A stretch of 13,279 nucleotides of DNA from JBPRGG01 sp051418075. Lineage in GTDB: Bacteria > Bacteroidota > Bacteroidia > Cytophagales > Cyclobacteriaceae. Positions 1-6,939 of the stretch are shown piece after piece (the stretch's first letter is position 1; every line of letters starts with the position of its first letter). The position numbers were made by a program, and so were the translations under genes. Where the stretch lies: positions 1 through 13,279 of the forward strand of contig JBPRGG010000139.1 in the NCBI GenBank assembly GCA_051418075.1. Direction: 5' to 3'. The notes beneath the pieces are model-generated. The model worked only from the letters and a program-made list of their open reading frames with translations. It had not been told where the DNA came from and made no database searches.

Positions 1-246
1 GCTACGGAATTATTCAGATGGTTATTGATGGATTCTGTTTTGTAATTTACATGCTACCTTATTTGATCTTTTGTCCTGGCCAGACGGGCGGTACTTTTTG
101 CCTTGATGCAAAAAGTACCCAAAAAAATCAAGACAGAAAAATTGCCCTCACCTGCCGCGGCCTATTCGCTGGGGGCCATCTTAGCCTGGCACACCGTCGC
201 ACCTGCATTTTCTGTCGGGCCATTGCTTCCTGGATTTTCTAACAAT
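1..246 (+). repeat. Long intergenic repeat, copy A (5' end outside window)
   Basis: This stretch matches, with scattered substitutions and small indels, the sequence from 1282 in copy B and from 1663 in copy C. The match begins at the first base, so the copy probably extends beyond the window. It holds a perfect 12-bp hairpin (90-119) and a second inverted pair, gacagaaaa (132-140) with ttttctgtc (208-216). It ends near ttttctaacaat, as copy C does. Open frames within it (18-242, 103-330) are not conserved: copy B has an early stop, and copies A and C differ in frame through the middle. I therefore read it as a non-coding repeat. Whether it is mobile is unknown; no terminal inverted repeats or target duplications are evident. 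Confidence 0.85.
90..119 (+). other. Perfect 12-bp hairpin in repeat copy A
   Basis: GGTACTTTTTGC (90-101) and GCAAAAAGTACC (108-119) pair perfectly around the 6-nt loop CTTGAT. It is followed by C and seven A residues, not T, and the opposite strand has GC-rich sequence after the stem, so it is not a classical Rho-independent terminator on either strand. The loop is complementary to ATCAAG at 127-132. Equivalent hairpins lie at 1373-1402 and 1754-1783. Confidence 0.8.
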
Positions 247-281
247 GTTGTGCTTCAGCTAAAATTCCCATCTAAAACCAC

Positions 282-312
282 TTGTTTCCTAATAGGGAAA
301 CATCTACCTTTG
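282..312 (+). promoter_or_regulatory. Bacteroidota-type promoter for the toxin-antitoxin operon
   Basis: TACCTTTG at 305-312 fits the Bacteroidota -7 consensus TAnnTTTG exactly. TTG at 282-284 lies 20 nt upstream, a suitable distance for the -33 box. Transcription would start near 317-320, leaving a leader of about ten nucleotides or less before the ATG at 327. The same TTG would be the start codon of a longer version of the toxin frame; its role as a -33 box argues against that longer start. Confidence 0.55.
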
Positions 313-326
313 TATCAAAATGGAAG

Positions 327-680
327 ATGATAAAAAGGTTTAGCATAGATTTTCTTGGTGAGGCAATAGATTTTATGGAATCTGTCGAAGATAAGGCCAG
401 GGAGAAAATATACTATAATGCCAGAAAAGCTCAAATTGTCAACGACCCGGAACTCTTCAAGAAACTGTCGGAATATATCTGGGAGTTTAGAACCAAGTAT
501 AATAAGAGAACTTACAGGCTTTTAGCTTTTTGGGATAAAACAGATAAAGTAGATGTCTTGGTGTTAGCAACCCATGGGTTTATTAAAAAAACTCAAAAAA
601 CTCCTAAAGCTGAAATTAAAAAAGCTGAAGAGATAAGAAAAGAATATTTAAAATGGAAGAATAAAAATGGAAAAGGATAA
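327..680 (+). CDS. RelE/HigB-type mRNA interferase toxin (Gp49-like family)
   Basis: The 117-residue protein resembles the phage Gp49-like branch of the RelE/HigB toxins, small ribosome-associated ribonucleases that cut mRNA and halt translation until bound by their antitoxin. Family signatures visible are IWEFR (51-55), the strand YRLLAFWD (63-70), and the C-terminal HGFIKKTQKTP (83-93), followed by a basic, Glu/Lys-rich helix containing a further AEEIRKEYLKW segment. Length is normal for the family. I chose ATG 327 because the upstream in-frame TTG at 282 coincides with the promoter's -33 box, and the protein then begins directly with the expected first strand (IKRFSIDFL). A GGAAG sits immediately before this ATG, too close for normal spacing, so initiation may be nearly leaderless. 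The gene overlaps the antitoxin by 14 nt, and the toxin-first order matches HigBA. The family assignment is firm; actual toxicity is inferred. Confidence 0.88.
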   Translation: MIKRFSIDFLGEAIDFMESVEDKAREKIYYNARKAQIVNDPELFKKLSEYIWEFRTKYNKRTYRLLAFWDKTDKVDVLVLATHGFIKKTQKTPKAEIKKAEEIRKEYLKWKNKNGKG

Positions 681-984
681 ATTTCGAAAAAAAAGTCTTG
701 AGGAAATGATAGACAAGCATGTAGGCCATATTGGAACCGAAAGACGAGATGCTTTTGAAGAAGAACTTCGATTGGATATATTAGGTCAAACTATTAAGAA
801 TATTAGAGAATCAAAAAACTTAACTCAAGCCCAGTTAGGAGAAATGGTTGGTGTGAAAAAAGCTCAGATTTCAAAAATTGAAAATAATTTGACTGATGCC
901 AGATTTGAAACTATTTTAAAAGTTTTCAGGGCATTGAATGCAAGAATCAGTTTCAATGTAGAGTTAGACAGTTCTATCAATTAG
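667..984 (+). CDS. XRE-family helix-turn-helix antitoxin (HigA-like)
   Basis: This 105-residue protein has an N-terminal charged helical region (1-36), then an XRE/Cro-type helix-turn-helix at about 39-90. The turn and recognition helix read LTQAQLGEMVGVKKAQISKI, followed by the usual E-N and LxxIxxxxxAL-like helix (ETILKVFRALNA). A short beta-like tail (RISFNVEL) follows. In this family the protein neutralises the toxin by direct contact and represses its own promoter. The start ATG lies inside the toxin's last codons, in another frame, preceded by GGAAGA at 655-660 with 6-nt spacing. That implies translational coupling. The stop is followed at once by a terminator-like hairpin, so the two genes form a closed unit. 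Its DNA is more AT-rich than that of the two large genes downstream, in keeping with an acquired cassette; that origin is inference. Confidence 0.88.
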   Translation: MEKDKFRKKSLEEMIDKHVGHIGTERRDAFEEELRLDILGQTIKNIRESKNLTQAQLGEMVGVKKAQISKIENNLTDARFETILKVFRALNARISFNVELDSSIN

Positions 985-985
985 C

Positions 986-1030
986 CGAACGCCAACAAAA
1001 TGTATATTTCATGCCTGGCGTTTGTTTAGA
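986..1030 (+). terminator. Candidate terminator of the toxin-antitoxin operon
   Basis: AACGCCA (988-994) pairs with TGGCGTT (1016-1022). The stem extends outward through a G-U pair and a C-G pair to nine pairs, followed by TTTGTTT. The 21-nt loop can form a small inner stem (AAAT with ATTT). It starts two bases after the antitoxin stop codon. The long loop and interrupted T run make it a moderate rather than strong candidate. Confidence 0.5.
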
Positions 1031-1157
1031 GGCGGTTTTACTTTTGAAAACTTCCGGGTGATCCTGTAATTTAGTAGATGAAAAGACGGCACGAAAATAT
1101 ACATGAATCGATATGCTTCCTATAAATCATAGTTCAGATAAATTTAACTTTGATCAC
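1031..1157. other. Spacer without recognisable content
   Basis: Between the antitoxin terminator and repeat copy B I see no credible open frame, RNA gene or conserved motif. Confidence 0.6.
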
Positions 1158-1510
1158 GGTCGTTGTTTGAAATTTATAAATAGATCAAATACATTAATCA
1201 GTGAATGTTCTGGTAAGTTCGTCATTCGACCCCAGGAGAAATCTGTTGGGGTTAAGGTAGATAGTTGCTATAAGCAGATATGCTAAGGAATTATTTAGAT
1301 GGTTATTGATGGATTCTGCTTTGTAATATACGTGCTACCTTAACCGATCTTTTTTGTCCTGGCCGGACGGGCGGTACTTTTTGCCTTGATGCGAAAAGTA
1401 CCCAAAAAAATCAAGACAGAAAAAATTGCCCACACCTGCCGCGGCCTTTCGCCTGGGGCCATCGTAGCTGGGGCACACCGGCCTGCCTGCATTTTCTGTC
1501 GGGCCAGCGC
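1158..1510 (+). repeat. Long intergenic repeat, copy B
   Basis: This copy starts at ggtcgttg and runs through a GTCATTCGAC...GGAGAAATCT motif (1221-1244), the shared ggttattgatggattctg segment, and the hairpin at 1373-1402, ending after the ttttctgtcgggcc arm (1492-1505). It matches copy C along nearly its whole length at an offset of 374-381 bp, so B and C form a near-tandem pair. In the hairpin one base differs from copies A and C (G at 1393), giving a G-U pair if transcribed on this strand. The reading frame open in copy C is closed here by a TAA at about 1340, so the repeat is not coding. Confidence 0.85.
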
Positions 1511-1531
1511 TTATTTTGATTCGGTGTCAGC

Positions 1532-1913
1532 GGTCGTTGTTTTGAAATTTATACATTGATCAAATATATTAATCTAATCAGTAAATGTTCAGGTAAGTTC
1601 GTCATTTCGACGCCAGGAGAAATCTGTTTGAGTTAAGGTAGATAGTTGCTATAAGCAGATATGCTAAGGAATTATTTAGATGGTTATTGATGGATTCTGC
1701 TTTGTAATATACGTGCTACCTTACCCGATCTTTTATGTCCTGGCCGGACGGGCGGTACTTTTTGCCTTGATGCAAAAAGTACCCAAAAAAAATCAAGACA
1801 GAAAAATTGCCCTCACCTTCCGCGGCCTTTACGCTGGGGGCCATCTTGGCCTGGCCCACTGGCGCACCTGCATTTTTTGTCGGGGACATTGCTGCTTTTT
1901 ATTTTCTAACAAT
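1532..1913 (+). repeat. Long intergenic repeat, copy C
   Basis: This is the most complete copy, from ggtcgttg to ttttctaacaat. It carries GTCATTTCGAC...GGAGAAATCT (1601-1624), a motif I associate with dispersed repeats in Bacteroidota, the perfect hairpin at 1754-1783, and the outer inverted pair gacagaaaa (1797-1805) with ttttttgtc (1873-1881), where the one change leaves a G-U pair. An open frame of 138 codons (1680-2096) runs through it into unrelated flanking DNA. It is not conserved in copies A or B and is rejected as a gene. Confidence 0.85.
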
Positions 1914-2154
1914 CATACTCCTCATGTAATCATAATAATTAGAATTCAGACAAATTCAATGTCATTCGGTAGTCGATGGTCTTATGTTTATTTAAACGCA
2001 ATATGCCATCCTAAGCCATCGGTCACATTAAAAAAATTATACTCAGTTTTCTGGTATTGTTTTTTGACTTTAGTAACCTGGTTTTTCTACCAATAATGAT
2101 AAATTTTCTACCAAATAAATCTGAACAATCGACAATCCTGGGTGTAATATATAG

Positions 2155-2162
2155 TATATTTG
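2155..2162 (+). promoter_or_regulatory. Possible -7 promoter box upstream of the first giant gene
   Basis: TATATTTG fits TAnnTTTG exactly, but no TTG lies at the right distance upstream. It would give an untranslated leader of roughly 175 nt. In such AT-rich sequence a chance match is quite likely. Confidence 0.25.
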
Positions 2163-2257
2163 ACCTTGACTAATCTGTTCTGATTATTTAAATTTTTATT
2201 TAGACTGGTGGCGTGGCCCTTAATAGAATTTTTAAACATACAGGTTGTAATTTCTAC

Positions 2258-2294
2258 ATTTATAAATAATTTAATAATTTAATAATTTATAAAT
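2258..2294 (+). repeat. AT-only block: three tandem AATAATTT octamers inside an inverted repeat
   Basis: AATAATTT occurs three times head to tail (2265-2288). The block is bounded by two copies of the self-complementary decamer ATTTATAAAT (2258-2267 and 2285-2294). It lies about 50 bp upstream of the start codon. It could bend or melt easily, or vary in copy number by slippage. Any role in expression is inference. Confidence 0.6.
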
Positions 2295-2345
2295 TGAAAT
2301 CTCTCATAAGTTTTTTACAGTTACCTTTCATGATTAAGGAATAAC

Positions 2346-5300
2346 ATGACCCAGGAAAATCATAATAAAATAAATAACGAATTATCCACCATTGTAGGCA
2401 TTGGCGCTTCAGCTGGGGGTTTAAATGCATTGAAGAAGTTTTTTGCTAACCTGCCTGAAAATACCGGTTTGGCTTTTGTGGTAGTTGTACATCTTTCGCC
2501 TGATCATAAAAGTGTTTTGTCGGAATTAATACAACCTCATACCAAATTGCCAGTACAACAGGTAACGAGTACTATTCCGTTAGAACCTGATCATGTTTAT
2601 GTGATCCCTCCCGGGGCTAACCTGAATACCATTGATACCCACCTGAGGTTATCCGAACTGGAGGAAAGTCGCCGGGACCGTGCCCCAATTGATCATTTTT
2701 TTCGCACCCTGTCCAGAACTCATGATGGACATTCAATTGGGGTCATTCTTACAGGCACCGGGTCAGATGGCTCTCTTGGCATCAAAGAAATTAAGATGAA
2801 TAATGGCATTGTGATCGTTCAGGACCCCAATGATTCCGAATTTGATGGTATGCCTCAAAATGCCATTGCTACCGGGATGGTAGACCTGGTATTACCATTA
2901 GCTGAGATACCCGGCCAGATAATTAAAATGGCCAATGTAAAACCCAGGATACCAAAAGCTGAGTCACTGACTGAAATGGATCAGACCCAACAGCAGGTGA
3001 TGCAGAAAATATTTGCCCAGGTCAGGGCCCGTACCGGCCGTGATTTCAGCCGCTATAAATTATCTACCATAACCCGCCGGCTGCAACGTCGGATGCAGTT
3101 GTATCAGTTGCCCAATCTGCAGGAATACCTTGACTTGTTGCGTAAGGATAGCCATGAGGCACATGCCTTATCTGATGATTTCCTGATCACCGTGACCAAT
3201 TTCTTTCGCGATCAGGAAGTATATCAGACTCTGGAAAAAGATATCATCCCCGGATTATTTAAGGATAAAGGTCCGGAAGATCAGGTCAGGGTTTGGTCGG
3301 TAGGATGTGCTACCGGGGAAGAAGCTTACTCCCTGGTCATACTTTTAATGGAATATAGTAAGCAAAAGCAGGATATTGGCTCTATTCAGTTATTTGCTTC
3401 TGATTTACATGATAAATCCCTGAAACTGGCCCGGGAAGGATTTTATCCGGGAGATATTGAAGTGGATGTCAGCCAGGAACGTCTGGACCGGTTTTTTATC
3501 AAAGAAGACGGAGGCTACCGGATCAAAAAGGAAATAAGGGAGAAAGTGATCTTCACCCCTCATAATTTGTTGAATGATCCTCCTTTTTCCCGGCTGGATA
3601 TGATTGTCTGCCGTAATCTGCTGATCTACCTGAAAAGAGAAGTGCAGAAAGACGTATATGAATTGTTCCATTATGCCCTTAGACCTGATGGAAAGCTGGT
3701 ATTGGGTAATTCAGAAAGCCTGGACAGCTCTGAATTGTTTCGAATTGGAAATAAAGAACATGGTATATTTGTCAAACGAAATGTGACTGGTCCAGAACCT
3801 AAGTTACCTGTGTTTCCCTTTAATCACTCCCGTAGTCCAATACACAGCCCTTCTCAACATGAACCGGAGTCGGTCAGTTATGGATTACTTCATCAGCAGA
3901 TCATTGAGCAGTATGGGCCACCCAGTATCCTGGTCAGCCCCGAGTATCATGTGCTGCATTTATCAGAACATGCCGGACGCTACCTGGGCATTCCCGGGGG
4001 TGAGCCTACCCAGAATGTGTTCAAATTGGTAAAGGAGGAATTAAAGATTGAATTAAGGGCCACCATTCACTCTGCCCGGGAGAAAAATGAGCTGGCTTAT
4101 TCCAAACCAGTTCAGATGAAGCTGGACGGCTCATTGAAACAGGTAATTATTTCAGTCACGGTGCCTTCTGGACGACATCAGGAGAAGTTTGCCCTGATCA
4201 TGTTTGAAGAAAAAACCATTTCCGAATCTGAATTATCCAAAAAAGAGGCTGATGCTAGTGATGCCAGTTTTGCCGAATTGGAAAACGAACTGGAATCTAC
4301 CCAGAAAAGGCTGCAGGGCATTATCGAAGAATATGAAACTTCTCAGGAAGAAATGAAAGCTTCCAATGAGGAGTTGCAATCAGCCAATGAAGAGTTAAGG
4401 TCTACCATGGAGGAATTGGAAACCAGTAAGGAGGAATTGCAATCCATGAACGAAGAACTCAGTACGGTGAACCAGGAAAACCGCCACAAAGTGGAAGAAT
4501 TGGGCCAGCTTAGCAGCGACCTGCAAAATCTGCTGTCCTCCACCGATATTGCTACCCTGTTCCTGAGCAAGGATTTTCATATCTTACGATTTACCCCCCG
4601 GGTAGGAGAATTGTTCCGGATCAGGCCAGCAGACCGGGGGCGTCCTATTACCGATCTGGCCCACCGATTAATCGGCTATGATCAACTGATTGAAGATGCC
4701 AGGAAGGTGATCAATAAGCTGATCACCGTAGAAAAAGAATTGCAGGACAGTGAAGGTAAATGGTATCTGACCCGCATATTACCTTACCGGAGTTCAGAAG
4801 ACCGTATAGAAGGGGTGGTGATCACTTTTGTGGATATCACTTCCCGTAAAAAATCAGAAGAGGCGTTACGCCGAAGCGAAGTGAAGTACCGGGCTCTGAT
4901 CGATGCATCAGCCCAGATTGTATGGAAGGCTAATCTCCAGGGATATATAGAAGAAGATTCTCCTTCCTGGCGCAATTATACCGGTCAAAGCTTTAATGAA
5001 TTTAAAGGGTTGGGCTGGCAAAGTGTAGTCCATCCGGATGACCGGGAAGCCGTGGAAAAAGACTGGCTGGAATCCATCAATAATGAAACCAGGTTTTATA
5101 CCTCCTTTCGTGTGCATCATATCAGTGGCGATTGGCGCTGGACCCTGGTAAGCGCCGTGCCTATACATGAGGAAAACGATACCTTAACCGGTTGGATAGG
5201 CATGAACATTGACATCAATGAGCAAAAAGAGGCTGAAGAAGCTTTGCGTAAAAATGAAGCCCATTTAAAGCTGATCCTGGATAGCGCTTTGGATTATGCC

Positions 5301-6728
5301 ATATTCACTCTGGATAAAGACCTGAAAATAGATAGCTGGAATGCCGGGGCCGAAAAACTGATAGGTTACAGCCGGGAAGAAATAATTGGAGAACCGGGAG
5401 AAGTGGTGTTTGTTCCGGAAGACCGGAAAACAGAGGCCATGAAGGAAATTGAAATGGCCCTCCAAAATGGACGGGCTGAAAATGAGCGCTGGCATATTCG
5501 TAAAGATGGTTCCAGATTTTGGGGCAGTGGTTTGATGATGGTTTTAAAGGATGAAAACGATCAGCGTTTAGGTTTTCTTAAAATCATGAGGGACCAGACC
5601 CTGGCCAGGGAGGCGGCAGAAAAACTAAAGCAAAGCCAGGAAAACCTGCAGGAACAAACAGTTAGGCTGCAACTTTCCCTGGAAGCTGGTCAGATCGGAA
5701 TCTGGGAATGGGATTTTCACCAGGATATTTTCAAATGGTCGGAACGCAAACAAGAAATCCTGGGGCTGAACCCTCATCCTTTTAATCAGCCCATCAGGCA
5801 AGGATTAGATCATTTTAAACAATATGTACATCCTGAAGACCAGGACCGGGTGATCTCACTGATTCAGCAAGCCACCCAGGATCAGGAAAAGCAATATGAT
5901 GCTGAATTCAGGATCATTAAGGCGGATAAAAGCACCGGCTGGATCTCTGAAAAAGGTACCCTGCAATATGAACGGGGTAAACCTTATCGAATGTTTGGCA
6001 CTACTATAGACATCACCCAGCGAAAACAACTGGAACAACAAAAGGACGATTTTGTTGGTGTGGCTTCTCATGAGTTAAAGACACCGGTAGCGGTAATGAA
6101 AGGGTATGTGGGCCTGATAGAGAAGCGCCTTACCGACCAAAAAATGAATGAAGAAGCTAATTTGGTTCATAAGGTAAATGATCAGATCAGGCGCATAACT
6201 CAGCTGATAGGGGATTTACTGGATGTCACCAAGATCGAGTCCGGTAAGATCAAATTAAAACAGGAAGAGTATGAATTTGATCAGCTGGTGGAAAATGTAG
6301 TGGAATCTATGCAGGGCATCTCCTCTCATAAATTAAGTAGGCAGGGAAGTACCGGAAAAAAACTATGGGGCGATCCTGAACGTACCGGGCAGGTGATCAT
6401 CAACTTAATTTCCAATGCTGTAAAGTATTCTCCGGAAGACAATGAGATTATTATAAAGTCGGAAGTTGTTGACCACCAGGTGGTTACTTCTGTGAAGGAC
6501 CATGGCATTGGCATTGCAGCTGATCAGCTTAATCATGTGTTTGACCGGTTCTACCGGATCAGGTCTTCAGGGCATAAAACTACCGGTTTGGGCCTGGGTT
6601 TGTTTATTTCGGCTGAATTTGTGAAAAGACAGGGAGGGCAGATCTGGGTAGACAGTGAACCCGGTAAAGGCTCAGTCTTTGCTTTTTCCCTGCCCTTAAA
6701 GCCTGAAAAAGAACAGGAAGACGTTTAA
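2346..6728 (+). CDS. CheB-CheR-PAS hybrid sensor histidine kinase, 1460 aa, no receiver domain
   Basis: Cytoplasmic multidomain signalling protein; no signal peptide or membrane helix is seen. The CheB methylesterase domain (about 15-195) keeps the elbow GASAGG with S22, plus H49 in VHLSP and D141 in TGTGSDG, so it should be catalytically competent. The CheR methyltransferase domain (about 213-476) has TNFFRD (284-289), the SAM-binding WSVGCATGEEAYS (317-329) and DPPFSRLDMIVCRNLLIYL (about 411-429). A PAS-like domain follows (about 510-622), then seven uninterrupted heptads (668-716), a PAS_10-like domain (722-835), and PAS domains at about 847-962, 973-1085 and 1108-1225. The C-terminus is an orthodox histidine kinase: SHELKTP with H1242, N-box NLISNAVKYS (1353-1362), DHGIGI from D1385 and TTGLGLGL from T1412. 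There is no receiver or Hpt. The start is supported by AAGGA at 2336-2340, five bases before the ATG. Ligands of the PAS domains and the phosphate acceptor are unknown. Its paralogue follows directly. Confidence 0.95.
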   Translation: MTQENHNKINNELSTIVGIGASAGGLNALKKFFANLPENTGLAFVVVVHLSPDHKSVLSELIQPHTKLPVQQVTSTIPLEPDHVYVIPPGANLNTIDTHLRLSELEESRRDRAPIDHFFRTLSRTHDGHSIGVILTGTGSDGSLGIKEIKMNNGIVIVQDPNDSEFDGMPQNAIATGMVDLVLPLAEIPGQIIKMANVKPRIPKAESLTEMDQTQQQVMQKIFAQVRARTGRDFSRYKLSTITRRLQRRMQLYQLPNLQEYLDLLRKDSHEAHALSDDFLITVTNFFRDQEVYQTLEKDIIPGLFKDKGPEDQVRVWSVGCATGEEAYSLVILLMEYSKQKQDIGSIQLFASDLHDKSLKLAREGFYPGDIEVDVSQERLDRFFIKEDGGYRIKKEIREKVIFTPHNLLNDPPFSRLDMIVCRNLLIYLKREVQKDVYELFHYALRPDGKLVLGNSESLDSSELFRIGNKEHGIFVKRNVTGPEPKLPVFPFNHSRSPIHSPSQHEPESVSYGLLHQQIIEQYGPPSILVSPEYHVLHLSEHAGRYLGIPGGEPTQNVFKLVKEELKIELRATIHSAREKNELAYSKPVQMKLDGSLKQVIISVTVPSGRHQEKFALIMFEEKTISESELSKKEADASDASFAELENELESTQKRLQGIIEEYETSQEEMKASNEELQSANEELRSTMEELETSKEELQSMNEELSTVNQENRHKVEELGQLSSDLQNLLSSTDIATLFLSKDFHILRFTPRVGELFRIRPADRGRPITDLAHRLIGYDQLIEDARKVINKLITVEKELQDSEGKWYLTRILPYRSSEDRIEGVVITFVDITSRKKSEEALRRSEVKYRALIDASAQIVWKANLQGYIEEDSPSWRNYTGQSFNEFKGLGWQSVVHPDDREAVEKDWLESINNETRFYTSFRVHHISGDWRWTLVSAVPIHEENDTLTGWIGMNIDINEQKEAEEALRKNEAHLKLILDSALDYAIFTLDKDLKIDSWNAGAEKLIGYSREEIIGEPGEVVFVPEDRKTEAMKEIEMALQNGRAENERWHIRKDGSRFWGSGLMMVLKDENDQRLGFLKIMRDQTLAREAAEKLKQSQENLQEQTVRLQLSLEAGQIGIWEWDFHQDIFKWSERKQEILGLNPHPFNQPIRQGLDHFKQYVHPEDQDRVISLIQQATQDQEKQYDAEFRIIKADKSTGWISEKGTLQYERGKPYRMFGTTIDITQRKQLEQQKDDFVGVASHELKTPVAVMKGYVGLIEKRLTDQKMNEEANLVHKVNDQIRRITQLIGDLLDVTKIESGKIKLKQEEYEFDQLVENVVESMQGISSHKLSRQGSTGKKLWGDPERTGQVIINLISNAVKYSPEDNEIIIKSEVVDHQVVTSVKDHGIGIAADQLNHVFDRFYRIRSSGHKTTGLGLGLFISAEFVKRQGGQIWVDSEPGKGSVFAFSLPLKPEKEQEDV
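4347..4493 (+). repeat. Seven-unit 21-bp heptad repeat encoding a coiled-coil signalling helix
   Basis: Seven consecutive 21-bp units encode residues 668-716: EEMKASN, EELQSAN, EELRSTM, EELETSK, EELQSMN, EELSTVN and QENRHKV. The first two positions are nearly always Glu, the third is Leu or Met, and the seventh is often Asn. This regular register is known from CheB-CheR-PAS fusions and predicts a rigid parallel dimer helix passing signals into the next PAS domain. The paralogue has the same block at 8959-9105. Confidence 0.85.
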
Positions 6729-6939
6729 TTTCCACTAAAATAATTCCCGGATATTAACTGCCAAAGTTATGGCCGTAATATATTTAATAGCACCAGCAGA
6801 AGCATAAAAAGCTGAGTAGCAATCATTGGGTTTTTTAGGAAAAATCAATTATATTTATTCGTCTGAATGGTTATTTTCTTTAGTCTTTGTTTCAGTTTTT
6901 AATAAGGTCAGATTAATTTTTTAATTATAAGAGAGCGAT
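6729..6939 (+). promoter_or_regulatory. Intergenic spacer with a weak promoter candidate
   Basis: In the 211 bp between the two giant genes, TTG (6826-6828) and TATATTTA (6851-6858) lie 22 nt apart. They resemble the Bacteroidota promoter except for the final base of the second box. TAGTCTTTG at 6882-6890 is another imperfect match. I see no convincing terminator after the first gene. The second gene could thus be read both from the upstream gene's promoter and from its own. Confidence 0.3.

Larger units (their letters stand above)
1914..2345. other. AT-rich non-coding leader region before the first giant gene
   Basis: These 432 bases hold no credible gene or RNA. They become steadily richer in A and T toward the gene. 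Visible elements are a short direct repeat of tttctaccaa (around 2084 and 2104), a possible -7 promoter box at 2155-2162, and an octamer tandem repeat at 2265-2288. A four-codon frame (ATG 2330 to TAA 2342) lies just before the gene's own ATG; it could be a tiny leader frame but is probably chance. Confidence 0.6.

Noticed and set aside
90..119. Repeat hairpin as a Rho-independent terminator
   Set aside because: The perfect stem looks suitable, but it is followed by A residues on the + strand and by GC-rich sequence on the - strand. No T run follows it on either strand.
18..330. Two overlapping open frames in repeat copy A (18-242 and 103-330)
   Set aside because: They lie across the hairpin repeat, have no recognisable family, and are not conserved in the other copies. 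The second runs over the toxin promoter.
1158..1913. Near-tandem repeats as a CRISPR array or insertion sequence
   Set aside because: The units are about 380 bp with only a short gap between them, unlike CRISPR repeats and spacers. There is no transposase frame and no terminal inverted repeats are visible.
1680..2096. Open frame of 138 codons starting in repeat copy C
   Set aside because: Its first part lies in the repeat. Copy A matches it only with a shifted middle section, copy B has a stop after about 14 codons, and the rest runs into AT-rich non-repeat DNA. The composition (many Cys, Phe, Arg and Trp) is not protein-like for this genome.
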